From positions 521,107 to 585,106 of the forward strand of contig NZ_WHNY01000067.1 in assembly GCF_013141695.1 (NCBI RefSeq): DNA of 64,000 nt. Reading direction: 5' to 3'. The notes under the pieces are model-generated. The model had not been told where the DNA came from. It ran no database searches and was given only the letters and a program-made list of their open reading frames with translations. The stretch is from Paenibacillus plantarum. GTDB taxonomy: Bacteria > Bacillota > Bacilli > Paenibacillales > NBRC-103111. This document shows positions 53,084-62,100 of this stretch, in pieces (the first letter of the stretch is position 1; every line of letters starts with the position of its first letter). Made by a program: the position numbers and the translations under genes.

Positions 53084-54973
53084 ATGAACGAGGAAAAAAC
53101 TATTATTATCGATGGAAATGAAAGCGTTCTATCTAAAAGCGGGGGATTTATTAGCAGGCGGAAATTACTTGCCTCACTAGGTGCAGCGGGAGCTGCACTA
53201 ACGTTAGGCAGCTTGCTGCCTTTTAAGGGAACCATAGGCGTTGCGCATGCTGCAGTGGGGAGTGTGGAAATGGTCACGATTGCTGATTTAAGGCTGACGA
53301 CGAGTCCAAGCGCGCTGACGATTTATTTTGTTTTGGATGATGAAAAGGAAGGATATTTTTATTATACGCCTACAGACACAAGTTCTGTGGATAATACAGG
53401 AACCGTGATCGTATCCTCATCGGGAGCTCGCTTTAAACGAATTATGGAAGAGAACTGTGTAAATGTGAAGTGGTTTAATGCGAAGGGGGACGGAGTAACG
53501 GATGATACAGCTGCGATGCAAGCGGCTTTGTATGCTGGAGTAGGCACGGTATATGTACCTGAGGGCACTTATATCATAGACGGTGTAGTGACCTGGGCTT
53601 ACCGCGATAAGCCTAACCGTGGACTGGACATTCCAGACCACACGCATTTTCAGCTATCTCCGAAAGCTGTGATTAAAATGATTACAAATGCTTCAGATTC
53701 TTCAACGATTATTCGCATTCAGGATCGCTCTCATGTGAGAATATCAGGTGGCACAATTGAAGGTGATCGCAGCACCCATACAGGCGTAGGTGGTGAATGG
53801 GGCTATGGAATCTGCCTGAACGGGGCGAAGAACGTAACGATCGAGGATGTCATTGTCAAAAACTGTTGGGGGGACGGCATCTTCATTAGTCAAGGTATTG
53901 CGACAACTGCGCCATCCTCAAATATTAAGATCATGGGAGTCACATGTGACAATAATCGACGTCAAGGAATGAGCAGTCTTGCTGTAGACGGTATTTACAT
54001 TGGCGGCAGCAGCTTTAGAAACACGAACGGTACAGCTCCCCAATCGGGCATTGATTTCGAGGCTGAGCTCAACATGGAAAATAAAAATATTAAAATTGTC
54101 GGTTGCGAGTTTATCAATAATACGGGGGATGGCATCCAGTTAAATAAATCAGCGACGTACTTTATTTTCAGCAGCAATACTTTTGTCGGTAATGGCGGCA
54201 GAGGGATTTCCACCTTTTTGAATGCACACGGGTCGATTATTGGGAATACGTTCATCGGACATACAACTAACAATGCGATTATGGTATTGAATTGCAATTA
54301 TGTTACAGTTTCGGAAAATCAATGTAGTGGAAATAATACAGGGATTTATGTTGGTGCCTCCTCTTCTTATCTTTCTATTAGGAATGGGGACAACAATGTT
54401 ATTACCAATAATACAACAGATCAAAACACACTATATGGAGTAATGGTTGCTGGCTCTTTCAATAATCAAGTTACAGGCAATCAATGTGATCACAATTCTA
54501 ATATAGGCATCTACTTGTATGAGGCAGGGCATAATATCGTCTCTAATAATAAAGTAAATTATAATAATTCGGGTATCGTTTCGTCGAATGGTTCCAGTGA
54601 CAACATAATCAGTGATAACATCGTCGAATTCAATCTCAAGAACGGTATACATGTTAGTGGCGGAACTAATTATGTAGCGGTCAATAATTACTGCGTGGGC
54701 AATGGGCAGCTTTCGAACGCTACCTACTGTAATATCTATTTGAACAGTTGTACGAATTCCTCTATACAAGGCAATGTTTGCCGCAGAGGAAATTTGACGA
54801 ACAAGTCAGCGTATGGGATCTCTCTAGAAGGGACAGGCAGCGCGAATTTTGTCACTAATAATGATTGCTATCAGGGGGGGAGTGTGAATGGGATCAGAGA
54901 TCTGCATACTTCCACTGTTTTTGGAGCAGGCAACCGTATAAATGGCGGGGCATTTTCTGTAACGCCTAGTTAA
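53084..54973 (+). CDS. Tat-exported right-handed beta-helix (pectate-lyase-like) protein
   Basis: 629 residues. N-terminal twin-arginine signal: SRRKLLASL with Arg25-Arg26, a hydrophobic stretch and cleavage near AHA (residue 59). A beta-rich segment precedes the pectate-lyase superfamily motif GDGVTDDTAAMQAAL (near residue 135), then a long parallel beta-helix with many Asn ladders (NNTGDGIQLNKS, NQCSGNNTGIYV, NNKVNYNNSG) to the C-terminus. Such proteins cleave or epimerise acidic polysaccharides. The ATG five bases after AAAGGAGGCCAAGGG; the upstream frame is not coding. Catalytic residues cannot be assigned with certainty. Confidence 0.85.
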   Translation: MNEEKTIIIDGNESVLSKSGGFISRRKLLASLGAAGAALTLGSLLPFKGTIGVAHAAVGSVEMVTIADLRLTTSPSALTIYFVLDDEKEGYFYYTPTDTSSVDNTGTVIVSSSGARFKRIMEENCVNVKWFNAKGDGVTDDTAAMQAALYAGVGTVYVPEGTYIIDGVVTWAYRDKPNRGLDIPDHTHFQLSPKAVIKMITNASDSSTIIRIQDRSHVRISGGTIEGDRSTHTGVGGEWGYGICLNGAKNVTIEDVIVKNCWGDGIFISQGIATTAPSSNIKIMGVTCDNNRRQGMSSLAVDGIYIGGSSFRNTNGTAPQSGIDFEAELNMENKNIKIVGCEFINNTGDGIQLNKSATYFIFSSNTFVGNGGRGISTFLNAHGSIIGNTFIGHTTNNAIMVLNCNYVTVSENQCSGNNTGIYVGASSSYLSIRNGDNNVITNNTTDQNTLYGVMVAGSFNNQVTGNQCDHNSNIGIYLYEAGHNIVSNNKVNYNNSGIVSSNGSSDNIISDNIVEFNLKNGIHVSGGTNYVAVNNYCVGNGQLSNATYCNIYLNSCTNSSIQGNVCRRGNLTNKSAYGISLEGTGSANFVTNNDCYQGGSVNGIRDLHTSTVFGAGNRINGGAFSVTPS

Positions 54974-54998
54974 TCGTTTGTTGTTCTAACTAACAAAC

Positions 54999-55040
54999 AG
55001 GCATCTTTGGCACATATAAATTGTGCAAAAGATGCCTTAA
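54999..55040. terminator. Bidirectional terminator between convergent genes
   Basis: Stem AGGCATCTTT / AAAGATGCCT with an inner GCACA/TGTGC arm. A second small hairpin (GTTTGTT / AACAAAC) precedes it. Confidence 0.7.
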
Positions 55041-55092
55041 TTAATTTGCGGGTCTTTTAACTTCCACCACCGCATGTACAGATAGGAATACT

Positions 55093-56667
55093 TTATACAG
55101 CATGGATAGTTGGCCATTCCAATTCGATACCTTCATTTACAAGCATTTGCTGGAATTGCTTTAAATGTTCGGGTACGTTCCGCACTTCACGGGGCTTTAT
55201 TCCGTGATCCAGACAGTAGGCGACCAAATATCCGGAAACTTCGCCAATGTTCCATTCGACAGGATGTAATCTGTAACAACCGTTCGTAATGTGTGTAACG
55301 CCCAAGTTCTTACAAGCTGGCAGTAGGTTGTTTACTCGAATAGGGATTAAACTTCCGAGGGGAATCTGGAATGGCAGAGAAGAAATGTCGATATAATGGC
55401 GGTTCGCCGTACTTGGGTGCAAATCAATGCGATAACAGCCAACACCGACTGAATCGAAGAAGGTCTCGGCTTTGCCATCAGGTCTGCATTCTGCTGCGAT
55501 GTGCTGCTCCACTACGGTAAACTCAGCTTTAATTCTGCGGGATTCGCGAATATACGGATATTTTGCCAAACCATCTTCTGTACCCAGAATGTCTTTGCGT
55601 AAGCGTAAGCCAGGGTAACCATGTCCCCCATCAGGTCTCGGCGCTTCGGTTTGCAACCAGTATAAAAGGGATAAGCTAAGCTGCTTGGCATCTTCCAAAT
55701 GCTCCATTCGCTCTTTATCACTAACATCGATCACGGATCCAAGCCAATAATCGTTCTGCGGCCAATTCACAAGGGTGACATTGCTGTCGAATGTACCTGG
55801 CAGAAAATTGTTCTTATCGACAATTTGTCTGTAATGGAATAACGAAAATCGCCCGTTCCCAGGAAATAACTCATATTGTACCGTTTTTAACGTTGGTGGA
55901 TGAACACCACTCCAGCTAAGCAGTTTGTCCGGCCAGAAGCTAGCCTTATAAGCCTGCCAAAAAGAATAGTTGGCTGGTCGTTCAATAGTGTGATCTTCGC
56001 CTTCTTTATAATCCATGGCAAAGCAATAGGTGAAGCCTTGCATATCCATTGGGTCTGCTTCACCTTCAAGTGCATGGGGCTCACCTGTCTGAGCTTTAGA
56101 TTCCGCCCCTGTAACATATTCCACACCTGCAAGCGGCAGGACATCCCCGCAGTCAGTAGCGTCTATAAAGTAAGGTGCAGAGAGCTCAATAAGTTCATTA
56201 GATCTTAGGTTGCGAACTATAGCTGCAACAACGTCATCTCCGTCCGTATGTACATGTTCAACGCGATGGTTAGCAAGAACGAGCAATCTGCCACTATGAA
56301 TGAAAGGTGCAAGCATCTGCTGAATTACCGCAAGAGCTGCGCGGGGTTCATGACATAATTGACTTACACCACCGTTTCCGGGGTTTAACTTCAGATCTTC
56401 TCTTGCTTCTGGAGTTAGTGGGAGATGATTGCGATAATAATCGCGCACACCCTCTCGAAACTGCCTGTAACTACGAGTAGAACCGAATTGTTCGATCCAA
56501 GGATGCTCATCAGGAGGGACTGCTTGACTAGTTAACTGACCTCCGATCCAATCCGTTTCTTCTGTCATGATGACGGATTGACCACATTTGGCGGAAGCGA
56601 GCGCTGCTGCACAACCGCCGGTTCCGCCTCCGATGATGATTACATCAGCCTGCATAATGTTATTCAT
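55093..56667 (-). CDS. FAD-dependent oxidoreductase (FAD_oxidored family)
   Basis: 524 residues. FAD motif IIGGGTGGCAAALASAKCG at residues 10-28, and TDWIGGQLTSQAVPPDEHPWIE, the PF12831 signature; C-terminal LLPACKNLGVTHITNGCYRLHPVEW typical of the family. It belongs to the same family as the 18827-20725 protein but lacks the helical extension. Last gene of a minus-strand set with two Gfo/Idh proteins and an AraC regulator. The substrate is unknown; a sugar-derived alcohol is inferred. Confidence 0.88.
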   Translation of the reverse strand: MNNIMQADVIIIGGGTGGCAAALASAKCGQSVIMTEETDWIGGQLTSQAVPPDEHPWIEQFGSTRSYRQFREGVRDYYRNHLPLTPEAREDLKLNPGNGGVSQLCHEPRAALAVIQQMLAPFIHSGRLLVLANHRVEHVHTDGDDVVAAIVRNLRSNELIELSAPYFIDATDCGDVLPLAGVEYVTGAESKAQTGEPHALEGEADPMDMQGFTYCFAMDYKEGEDHTIERPANYSFWQAYKASFWPDKLLSWSGVHPPTLKTVQYELFPGNGRFSLFHYRQIVDKNNFLPGTFDSNVTLVNWPQNDYWLGSVIDVSDKERMEHLEDAKQLSLSLLYWLQTEAPRPDGGHGYPGLRLRKDILGTEDGLAKYPYIRESRRIKAEFTVVEQHIAAECRPDGKAETFFDSVGVGCYRIDLHPSTANRHYIDISSLPFQIPLGSLIPIRVNNLLPACKNLGVTHITNGCYRLHPVEWNIGEVSGYLVAYCLDHGIKPREVRNVPEHLKQFQQMLVNEGIELEWPTIHAV

Positions 56668-56706
56668 TAAAATATCCTCTACCTTTCAGATTCCGATTAC
56701 ACCGTT

Positions 56707-57606
56707 TTACTGTTTACGCTGATTAACCACGTATAGAGAAGGGGGATAGCCCATTATGCGTGAGAACGCTTTGCTAAACGATTGGATAGTTTCATAACCA
56801 AGTTTTTCGGATACTTGTTTAATGGTAAAATTACCGTATTTTAATAATTCTAGTGCCTTCTCTATCTTCTTGTGATTAATGTAACGTTGTAGGGTCATGC
56901 CTGTTCTGCGTTTGAACACATGGGACAAATAGGTAGGGTTATAGTTTAATTGGATTGAAAGAAACTTAATACTTTCAAGCTCAAATATATTATTCTCAAT
57001 ATAACGGATAACAGTATATACGGTCTGACCAACTGAGCGAGGAGATCTCTCCGGCGTATATTGAAATACTTTGTCAGCCTTTTGAGTAAAGGAACGATAG
57101 GCAGAAACGATGATTTCCTCGATGTAGTTTCGTATCATAGAATGGGAGTAGGGCTTCTGGGAATAGAATTCATCGATGTTGCGCATGAAAGGAATTAGCA
57201 GATTATGCATATCTTTGGAGAAATAATAAGGAGCCGACTGGAGAAATGCCTGTATCTCGGCAAACTCTTTGCTGACTTGTTCATTAAATTTAAATCCCAT
57301 GTATACAAAGCGAAGCATGTTAGTTTGGTCGGTTTTAATGGAATGGCTATGTCCGACTGAATTGAACAGGATATCTCCTGCCTCCACTTGGATACAGCTA
57401 TCGTTAATATAGAAATATCCGCTGCCCGAAACAATGCAGCTTAACTCCAAACAATATTGATAATGCACTGGAATTTCATAGCCGCATTCGCAACAGATCT
57501 CCCCAATCTGGAACAGATCGATTCCCCCGAATACAGCTTCTCCATTTCCAAAGATGTTATCGAAATGAAACAGACATCCACCATGCTTCGTTTCTTCCAT
57601 ATCCAT
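56707..57606 (-). CDS. AraC-family regulator with cupin sensor
   Basis: 299 residues. N-terminal cupin-like sensor (about 25-110, VSGSGYFYINDSCIQVEAGDILF), middle helical linker, and C-terminal double helix-turn-helix (195-297, IKQVSEKLGYETIQSFSKAFSR). A Cys pair (ICCECGYE) near residue 35 is unusual. AGAGGAATAG precedes the ATG. It is sandwiched between a Gfo/Idh gene (15 bases) and the FAD oxidoreductase, so it probably controls its own operon. Confidence 0.9.
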   Translation of the reverse strand: MDMEETKHGGCLFHFDNIFGNGEAVFGGIDLFQIGEICCECGYEIPVHYQYCLELSCIVSGSGYFYINDSCIQVEAGDILFNSVGHSHSIKTDQTNMLRFVYMGFKFNEQVSKEFAEIQAFLQSAPYYFSKDMHNLLIPFMRNIDEFYSQKPYSHSMIRNYIEEIIVSAYRSFTQKADKVFQYTPERSPRSVGQTVYTVIRYIENNIFELESIKFLSIQLNYNPTYLSHVFKRRTGMTLQRYINHKKIEKALELLKYGNFTIKQVSEKLGYETIQSFSKAFSRIMGYPPSLYVVNQRKQ

Positions 57607-57621
57607 AGATACTCTATTCCT

Positions 57622-58470
57622 CTATTCGGTTAAATTACCTGGTAACTCGATCCACTGATAAGGTGTTTGCATAGCCTTACGACCATATTCGATCAAAGTA
57701 ATGACTGAAATAGTCTCCTCTGGTGTAACCGTGGATATACCAGTATGGAAAAATTGTACCAGATTATCGATGAATTGAGCAAAGAAATCCGCTTTCGCTT
57801 CAAGTCTCGCAGAATGACTATTCTCAAATTGTAAAGTAAGAAGAAATGGACTTTCCTGTACAAGGTGCATTGTAGCTTGTCGTTCGTTTGGGTAACTAAT
57901 TAATAAGGCAGGTGCCAATTTCGTTCCAATGGACATAATTCGCTCAGCTTGGACACCCATCAGAGATACGATTGGTTCCATCTGATGGACGGCGTAGTTG
58001 GCATATTTACCTGAACCATAACTATATATTGTATTTATTTCTGTGCCGCGGAATTTCGCATATTCAGGAGCGAATCGCAATGCAGAGGAAGAATAGAGCG
58101 GCGTGCCGTGTTTCGCTGCCAATTCGTAAAGAGTGATAGCTGTCTGACGATCGGGGGCAAAGGTTTTATCTACGAATGTTGGTTTGCCAGACTTTAAGGG
58201 GATAAACGCCAATTCTTCATGGAAATCTGGATGATCAGGCGCCAGTACGACTAGATAATCGCTGTTGGCGACAACCGCTTCAATTGTGAGCATCTGTTCA
58301 ATACCCATGTCGTGGCACCAGGAAAAATTGTCCTTTCCAAAGGGTGCATCCGTTTTGCCATATGCGCAAGTTACTTTCATGGTTCCACCTGATGACTCTT
58401 CGATCCATCCAGGGTAATTGTTCGCATGCCATTCATCGAGATAATAGTCGATAAAACCAATTCTTTTCAT
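57622..58470 (-). CDS. Divergent Gfo/Idh/MocA-like protein lacking the usual glycine motif
   Basis: 282 residues from the ATG six bases after AGGAGG (an ATG two codons earlier abuts the site). The overall pattern matches Gfo/Idh proteins: a first strand (RIGFIDYYLDEWHANNYPG), ADYLVVLAPDHP-like cofactor-side strand (NSDYLVVLAPDHPDFHEEL) and the EKP-region counterpart KPTFVDKTFA. The first loop has no GxGxxG. The family call is moderate; NAD(P) binding is uncertain. It lies 20 bases after a canonical Gfo/Idh gene. Confidence 0.7.
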   Translation of the reverse strand: MKRIGFIDYYLDEWHANNYPGWIEESSGGTMKVTCAYGKTDAPFGKDNFSWCHDMGIEQMLTIEAVVANSDYLVVLAPDHPDFHEELAFIPLKSGKPTFVDKTFAPDRQTAITLYELAAKHGTPLYSSSALRFAPEYAKFRGTEINTIYSYGSGKYANYAVHQMEPIVSLMGVQAERIMSIGTKLAPALLISYPNERQATMHLVQESPFLLTLQFENSHSARLEAKADFFAQFIDNLVQFFHTGISTVTPEETISVITLIEYGRKAMQTPYQWIELPGNLTE

Positions 58471-58490
58471 TTTCATCCTCCTCTGTTGAG

Positions 58491-59549
58491 CTACAATGCA
58501 ATCTCTCTTTCTAATTCGGATGAATCGTAAATGCCTTGGATGATACGGGAAGAAAGGATCACTGTATCAATATGGGAAGGCAACTTCTCGCCGGTACGTA
58601 TACAGTCGAGGAACGAGTCGATCTCGTTTTGGAACATATCTACGGACTTAAAGGAAGGTGATGTTTCCAGCAATATGCCATCTTTTGCCCCATAAACTTT
58701 AAAATCATTACCATATTGCAATCGAATTCCGGCTTTATCCCCTAGAAAGTCGATGTACATCTCATCTACACCGATATTTTGCGCCCAAGCACCGTTTAAC
58801 GTAATCGTCGGACCCTTAGTTCTAATCATTGCTGTAACGAAGTCATCCACATCATAGGTACCGGAATAATTCGGGGGACCAGCCCACATATTCAGATATG
58901 AATAATTTGGTATGTCTAAGCCCAATTTGCTGTAAGTTTGACCGGAAACTGTTTTAGGAATCGGATCACCAGAGCAGTACATGACGATATCGAGGAAATG
59001 GACACCCCAATCGATTAAAGCGCCGCCCCCTGCAATAGCTTTGGTGGTGAATGCGCCACCTAGTCCCGGAATTGAACGCTGGGAGCGAAAACTGACATAT
59101 ACATGATATAATTCGCCAAGCTCGCCGTTCGCGATCATTTTCTTGATCAAATTAACTCCTGTATTGAAACGATTCACAACACCGATGTTTAATACAAGTC
59201 CTGTCTCATGCTGGACCTTCTGCATCTCTAGTGCTTCGGCATAAGTACGTGCAGCTGGCTTCTCGCAAAGCACATGCTTACCTGCGCGCAAGCACTCGAT
59301 GGAGATAGCCGCATGAACATGATTCGGTGTACAGATAGATACTGCTTCAATCTCTGGATCATTCAGCGCGATATGGTAATCAGTAATTGCTTTTCCACAG
59401 CCGCTGTTTATCACAGCTTGATCAGCACGTTCCTGAATGAGATCGCAGAAATACATAATCTCGGCGTTTGGATTGGCCAGATATGATTTGATATGTGCAG
59501 CATTAGCAATCGAACCGCATCCAATGATGGCAACCTTGATTTTGGACAA
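58491..59549 (-). CDS. Gfo/Idh/MocA-family oxidoreductase
   Basis: 352 residues. IIGCGSIANAAHIKSY (residues 9-24) cofactor motif and the catalytic CEKPAA near residue 96, then GGALIDWGVHFLDIVMYC in the substrate domain. The TTG start eight bases after GGAGG is well supported and no ATG is near. It is the first gene of a minus-strand operon, with a promoter region in 59550-59760. It probably oxidises a sugar or inositol. Confidence 0.92.
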   Translation of the reverse strand: MSKIKVAIIGCGSIANAAHIKSYLANPNAEIMYFCDLIQERADQAVINSGCGKAITDYHIALNDPEIEAVSICTPNHVHAAISIECLRAGKHVLCEKPAARTYAEALEMQKVQHETGLVLNIGVVNRFNTGVNLIKKMIANGELGELYHVYVSFRSQRSIPGLGGAFTTKAIAGGGALIDWGVHFLDIVMYCSGDPIPKTVSGQTYSKLGLDIPNYSYLNMWAGPPNYSGTYDVDDFVTAMIRTKGPTITLNGAWAQNIGVDEMYIDFLGDKAGIRLQYGNDFKVYGAKDGILLETSPSFKSVDMFQNEIDSFLDCIRTGEKLPSHIDTVILSSRIIQGIYDSSELEREIAL

Positions 59550-59796
59550 TATGAGTGCCTCCTAAATTTGATTTTGTTAAATTAATTGTAGCATTTCGAT
59601 AATATTATGGAAGGTGATAATTTGTTTATATGCTTATCTCAATTTGTCTTTTGAAATAAAATTTGAGCATCAATTTAAGCAATATGATAATTCCACAAAG
59701 CTTAATAATTGTAAAATGTTGTTATAATTTTAAAAGTTACCCAATCTAGTTCAGGAAGAATAACTGACGCCAAGCCTGGTAGCGTTCTTGTTCATT
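59550..59796. other. Intergenic region upstream of the Gfo/Idh operon
   Basis: About 250 AT-rich bases. It should hold the promoter of the minus-strand operon, but no unambiguous -35/-10 pair was found. No gene. Confidence 0.4.
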
Positions 59797-59840
59797 GTCA
59801 GATGCAGTCACGATGCATTGTGGAGTCAAGATGCATTGAC
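59797..59840. repeat. Short direct repeats next to the decayed araC-type gene
   Basis: GTCACGATGCATTG and GTCAAGATGCATTG lie 18 bases apart, after a partial copy GTCAGATGCA. Confidence 0.5.
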
Positions 59841-59847
59841 TTCTTCC

Positions 59848-60090
59848 TTTTGTCTAATTCTCCAAGGGACAAAGAATCGTTATCTTGGACAAGATATCTT
59901 TCAATACGAAACCAGCGAACAAGCCCAACGAAGATGGAGGGGCAACTACGGCTGATTAACTGTAGGCTACGAAAGTCCGTCAGAATGCAATCGGGAATAC
60001 CGAATGCTGTTTGGTCAACCACCATTGCAGGATATTAAAGCAATGCTAAAAATCGATTCGGTAAATGAAGCATCGTACCAGAACGTTTGA
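59848..60090 (+). pseudogene. Decayed AraC regulator (AraC_N type) with internal deletion
   Basis: One frame reads FCLILQGTKNRYLGQDIFQYE, which resembles the N-terminal AraC_N domain, then jumps after about 10 codons, an in-frame TGA (59953-59955) and VGYESPSECNREYRMLFGQPP, the typical C-terminal end of an AraC helix-turn-helix. The roughly 200 residues expected between the two parts are missing. There is no ribosome binding site or start. It is clearly a remnant, of a subfamily different from the two intact AraC genes nearby. Confidence 0.7.
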
Positions 60091-60132
60091 TATAGGTCTT
60101 GTTTTTTTTTATTTGTGGATGACAAAAAGCCC

Positions 60133-60248
60133 TTAAGCCCTGGAGGCAGAAGGGTGTCTTTTGGAATAGGGAATGAGAGCAAGCAGTGATAGCCGGCAAC
60201 AGGTGATAATAACAGCCCATAGTATAGCTTGTCCATTGGTAAAATATA
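60133..60248 (-). pseudogene. Possible C-terminal remnant of a membrane transporter
   Basis: A minus-strand frame ending at 60133 reads GQAILWAVIITCCRLSLLALIPYS followed by a basic tail, like the last helix of a transporter. It overlaps the 3' end of the Rieske gene region, has no start and is only about 40 codons. It may be chance. Confidence 0.3.
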
Positions 60249-60251
60249 CAG

Positions 60252-60551
60252 TTAAGACAGGTCCATCAATGCGAATAGAAGACCTTCTTTTTCGATGACA
60301 TCAAAGGGTTGAAGCCTTGCATTAGGAACATTGTGGCAACGGCCTGTGTGCGCTTCAAAAGTCCAGCCATGCAGCGGACATTCCAATTCGCCATTCTCAA
60401 GTTCGACTGCATAACCGGCGTGTGGGCATCGACTGGAGAGCAACGTATAGGCACCATCAGTTTCTGTTAGAAAGAATCGCTTGCCATTCACTTTCACTTC
60501 GGACGGGTATGCAGTAAACTGATCCTTAGAACCAATCAGGATTTCATTCAT
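60252..60551 (-). CDS. Rieske 2Fe-2S protein
   Basis: 99 residues. Cluster ligands Cys42 and His44 (CPHAG), Cys58 and His61 (CPLHGW) are all present with normal spacing. Such small ferredoxin-like proteins pass electrons to oxygenases or reductases. The ATG after AAAGGAG is preferred to a GTG six codons upstream. Monocistronic and divergent from the aldolase-like gene; its electron partner is not evident here. Confidence 0.92.
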   Translation of the reverse strand: MNEILIGSKDQFTAYPSEVKVNGKRFFLTETDGAYTLLSSRCPHAGYAVELENGELECPLHGWTFEAHTGRCHNVPNARLQPFDVIEKEGLLFALMDLS

Positions 60552-60656
60552 GGGGATGCTCCTTTTCACAAGGGGATTTCTTCATTAATTTCATTATAAT
60601 CCAAACGACATCAAAGATCTCTAAGCAGATGGCAAAAACAAAGGAGCACGATCCAC

Positions 60657-61751
60657 ATGAGTAGTACATTATCTCCACTAGCAGCAGCCTTTCGCCAAAC
60701 CTCGTATCCCCTAGGTGGGCACGGCCGCAGAAATATTCAAATTTTAAAAGAGGCCTTAGATGGACTGGACGGCAAGCTTGAGAGTGATATTTATGGAACT
60801 GGCGAAAGTATAGAGAGCTTTCAGGCGGAGATGGCCGCTTATCTTGGTAAAGAGAAGGCTGTGTTCTTCCCTAGCGGGACGATGGCGCAGCAGATTGCCC
60901 TACGAATTTGGTGTGATGAGAAGGGAATCCGCAAGGTTGCGTATCATCCGTTAAGTCATTTGGAAATCCATGAAGAGGATGGCTTGAAGGAGCTGCACCA
61001 GATTGAATCGATTTTGCTCGGCGAGAAGGATCGTTTAATTCAACTGGATGAGATTCTTGAGCTCAAAGAAGAAATCGCATGTCTCTTGATTGAGCTACCT
61101 CAGCGTGAAATTGGTGGTGATCTGCCGCCTTTCGAGGAGCTCGTTGCGATTTCGGCATATTGTCGTGCTCATGGAATCAAACTTCATCTGGATGGTGCGA
61201 GATTGTACGAAGTACTGCCTTTTTATCAGAAGTCTGCGGTAGAGCTGTGTGCGCTTTTCGATAGTGTGTACATCTCCTTCTACAAAGGGATTGGCGGTAT
61301 TGCAGGTGCGATTCTGGCTGGGGATGAGGCGTTTACGGCGAAATCGAAGGTGTGGAAAAGGCGGCATGGCGGCGATTTGATCAGCCTGTATCCGTATTAC
61401 CTTAGCGCGAGCTACTATTTCAAGCAACGTGAGCCGAAGATGGGTCAATACTATGAAGAAGCGGTGGCGCTTGCGGCGCTGTTTAATAGCTGTCCGCTCG
61501 TGACTACCTTGCCGCGAGTACCCGTTACGAATATGTTTCACGTTCATCTAGCGATGCCCAAAGAGAAGCTCGAGCCGATCCTAGTTGGGTTGTATGCGGA
61601 AACGGATGTAGGGCTGATCCATTATCTACGTGAGTCCGGTGAGGGGATCTGTTCATTCGAGATAAGTATTGGCGATGCTTTCGCGCAAATTCCGAAGGAT
61701 AAGCTGAAGCTGGCCTTTGAGCGGTTGGACGCAGGATTGCGGGAGGGATAG
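60657..61751 (+). CDS. Threonine-aldolase-like PLP enzyme (beta-eliminating lyase family)
   Basis: 364 residues, fold type I. FFPSGTMAQQIAL in the cofactor loop, HLDGARL with the PLP-pyridine Asp, and the Schiff-base Lys210 in SFYKGIGG. The family includes low-specificity threonine aldolase. The ATG follows AAGGAG. It is alone between the Rieske gene and a repeat hairpin. The true substrate is unknown. Confidence 0.9.
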   Translation: MSSTLSPLAAAFRQTSYPLGGHGRRNIQILKEALDGLDGKLESDIYGTGESIESFQAEMAAYLGKEKAVFFPSGTMAQQIALRIWCDEKGIRKVAYHPLSHLEIHEEDGLKELHQIESILLGEKDRLIQLDEILELKEEIACLLIELPQREIGGDLPPFEELVAISAYCRAHGIKLHLDGARLYEVLPFYQKSAVELCALFDSVYISFYKGIGGIAGAILAGDEAFTAKSKVWKRRHGGDLISLYPYYLSASYYFKQREPKMGQYYEEAVALAALFNSCPLVTTLPRVPVTNMFHVHLAMPKEKLEPILVGLYAETDVGLIHYLRESGEGICSFEISIGDAFAQIPKDKLKLAFERLDAGLREG

Positions 61752-62100
61752 TGACCCGATTTACCTATAAAGTGTAACTTATAGCGCACTGTTGTTCTGC
61801 TTGGTTTGACGAAGCGGAACAACAGTGCGCTATTTGCTGCTATGGAACGCTAATTTGAAGCCATCGTAACTTTGTACTCCACGTGGGTAGATCGGTGTCA
61901 CTGAATAGGAATAAAATCGTAACATTTGTCACCTTAGTCCGTCAGATTGTAGGTGTTGATGCTCGTGAAGAATCGGTATACTTCAAAAGGTAAGCCCTTA
62001 CATTTCGTTGTGGATCTCATGGTCAGGGGGAGGGACACCTTGCAAAGACCGCCAGATAATCAAATGGTCGTAATTACTTACACTATTGGAGGGAAATGAT
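61752..62100. other. Intergenic region with a long hairpin
   Basis: Contains the 22-bp-stem hairpin at 61781-61833. The remainder carries the leader of the sialidase-like gene, including the GGAGGG ribosome binding site. No gene. Confidence 0.5.
61781..61833. repeat. Long near-perfect palindrome, REP-like hairpin
   Basis: A 22-base arm beginning ATAGCGCACTGTTGTTC pairs with its complement across a 9-base loop; one G-T wobble only. No T-run follows, so it is probably an intergenic repeat rather than a simple terminator. Confidence 0.65.

Noticed and set aside
53995..54769. Several 90-112 codon frames opposite the beta-helix gene
   Set aside because: They mirror the repeated Asn/Thr codons of the real gene on the other strand and have no initiation signals.
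59797..59840. CRISPR-like repeats
   Set aside because: Only two to three short copies with 4-base gaps; no spacer array and no cas genes.
60015..60236. 73-codon minus-strand frame over the araC-type remnant
   Set aside because: Another frame of the same strand gives a more protein-like membrane segment, and there is no ribosome binding site; treated as part of a decayed region.
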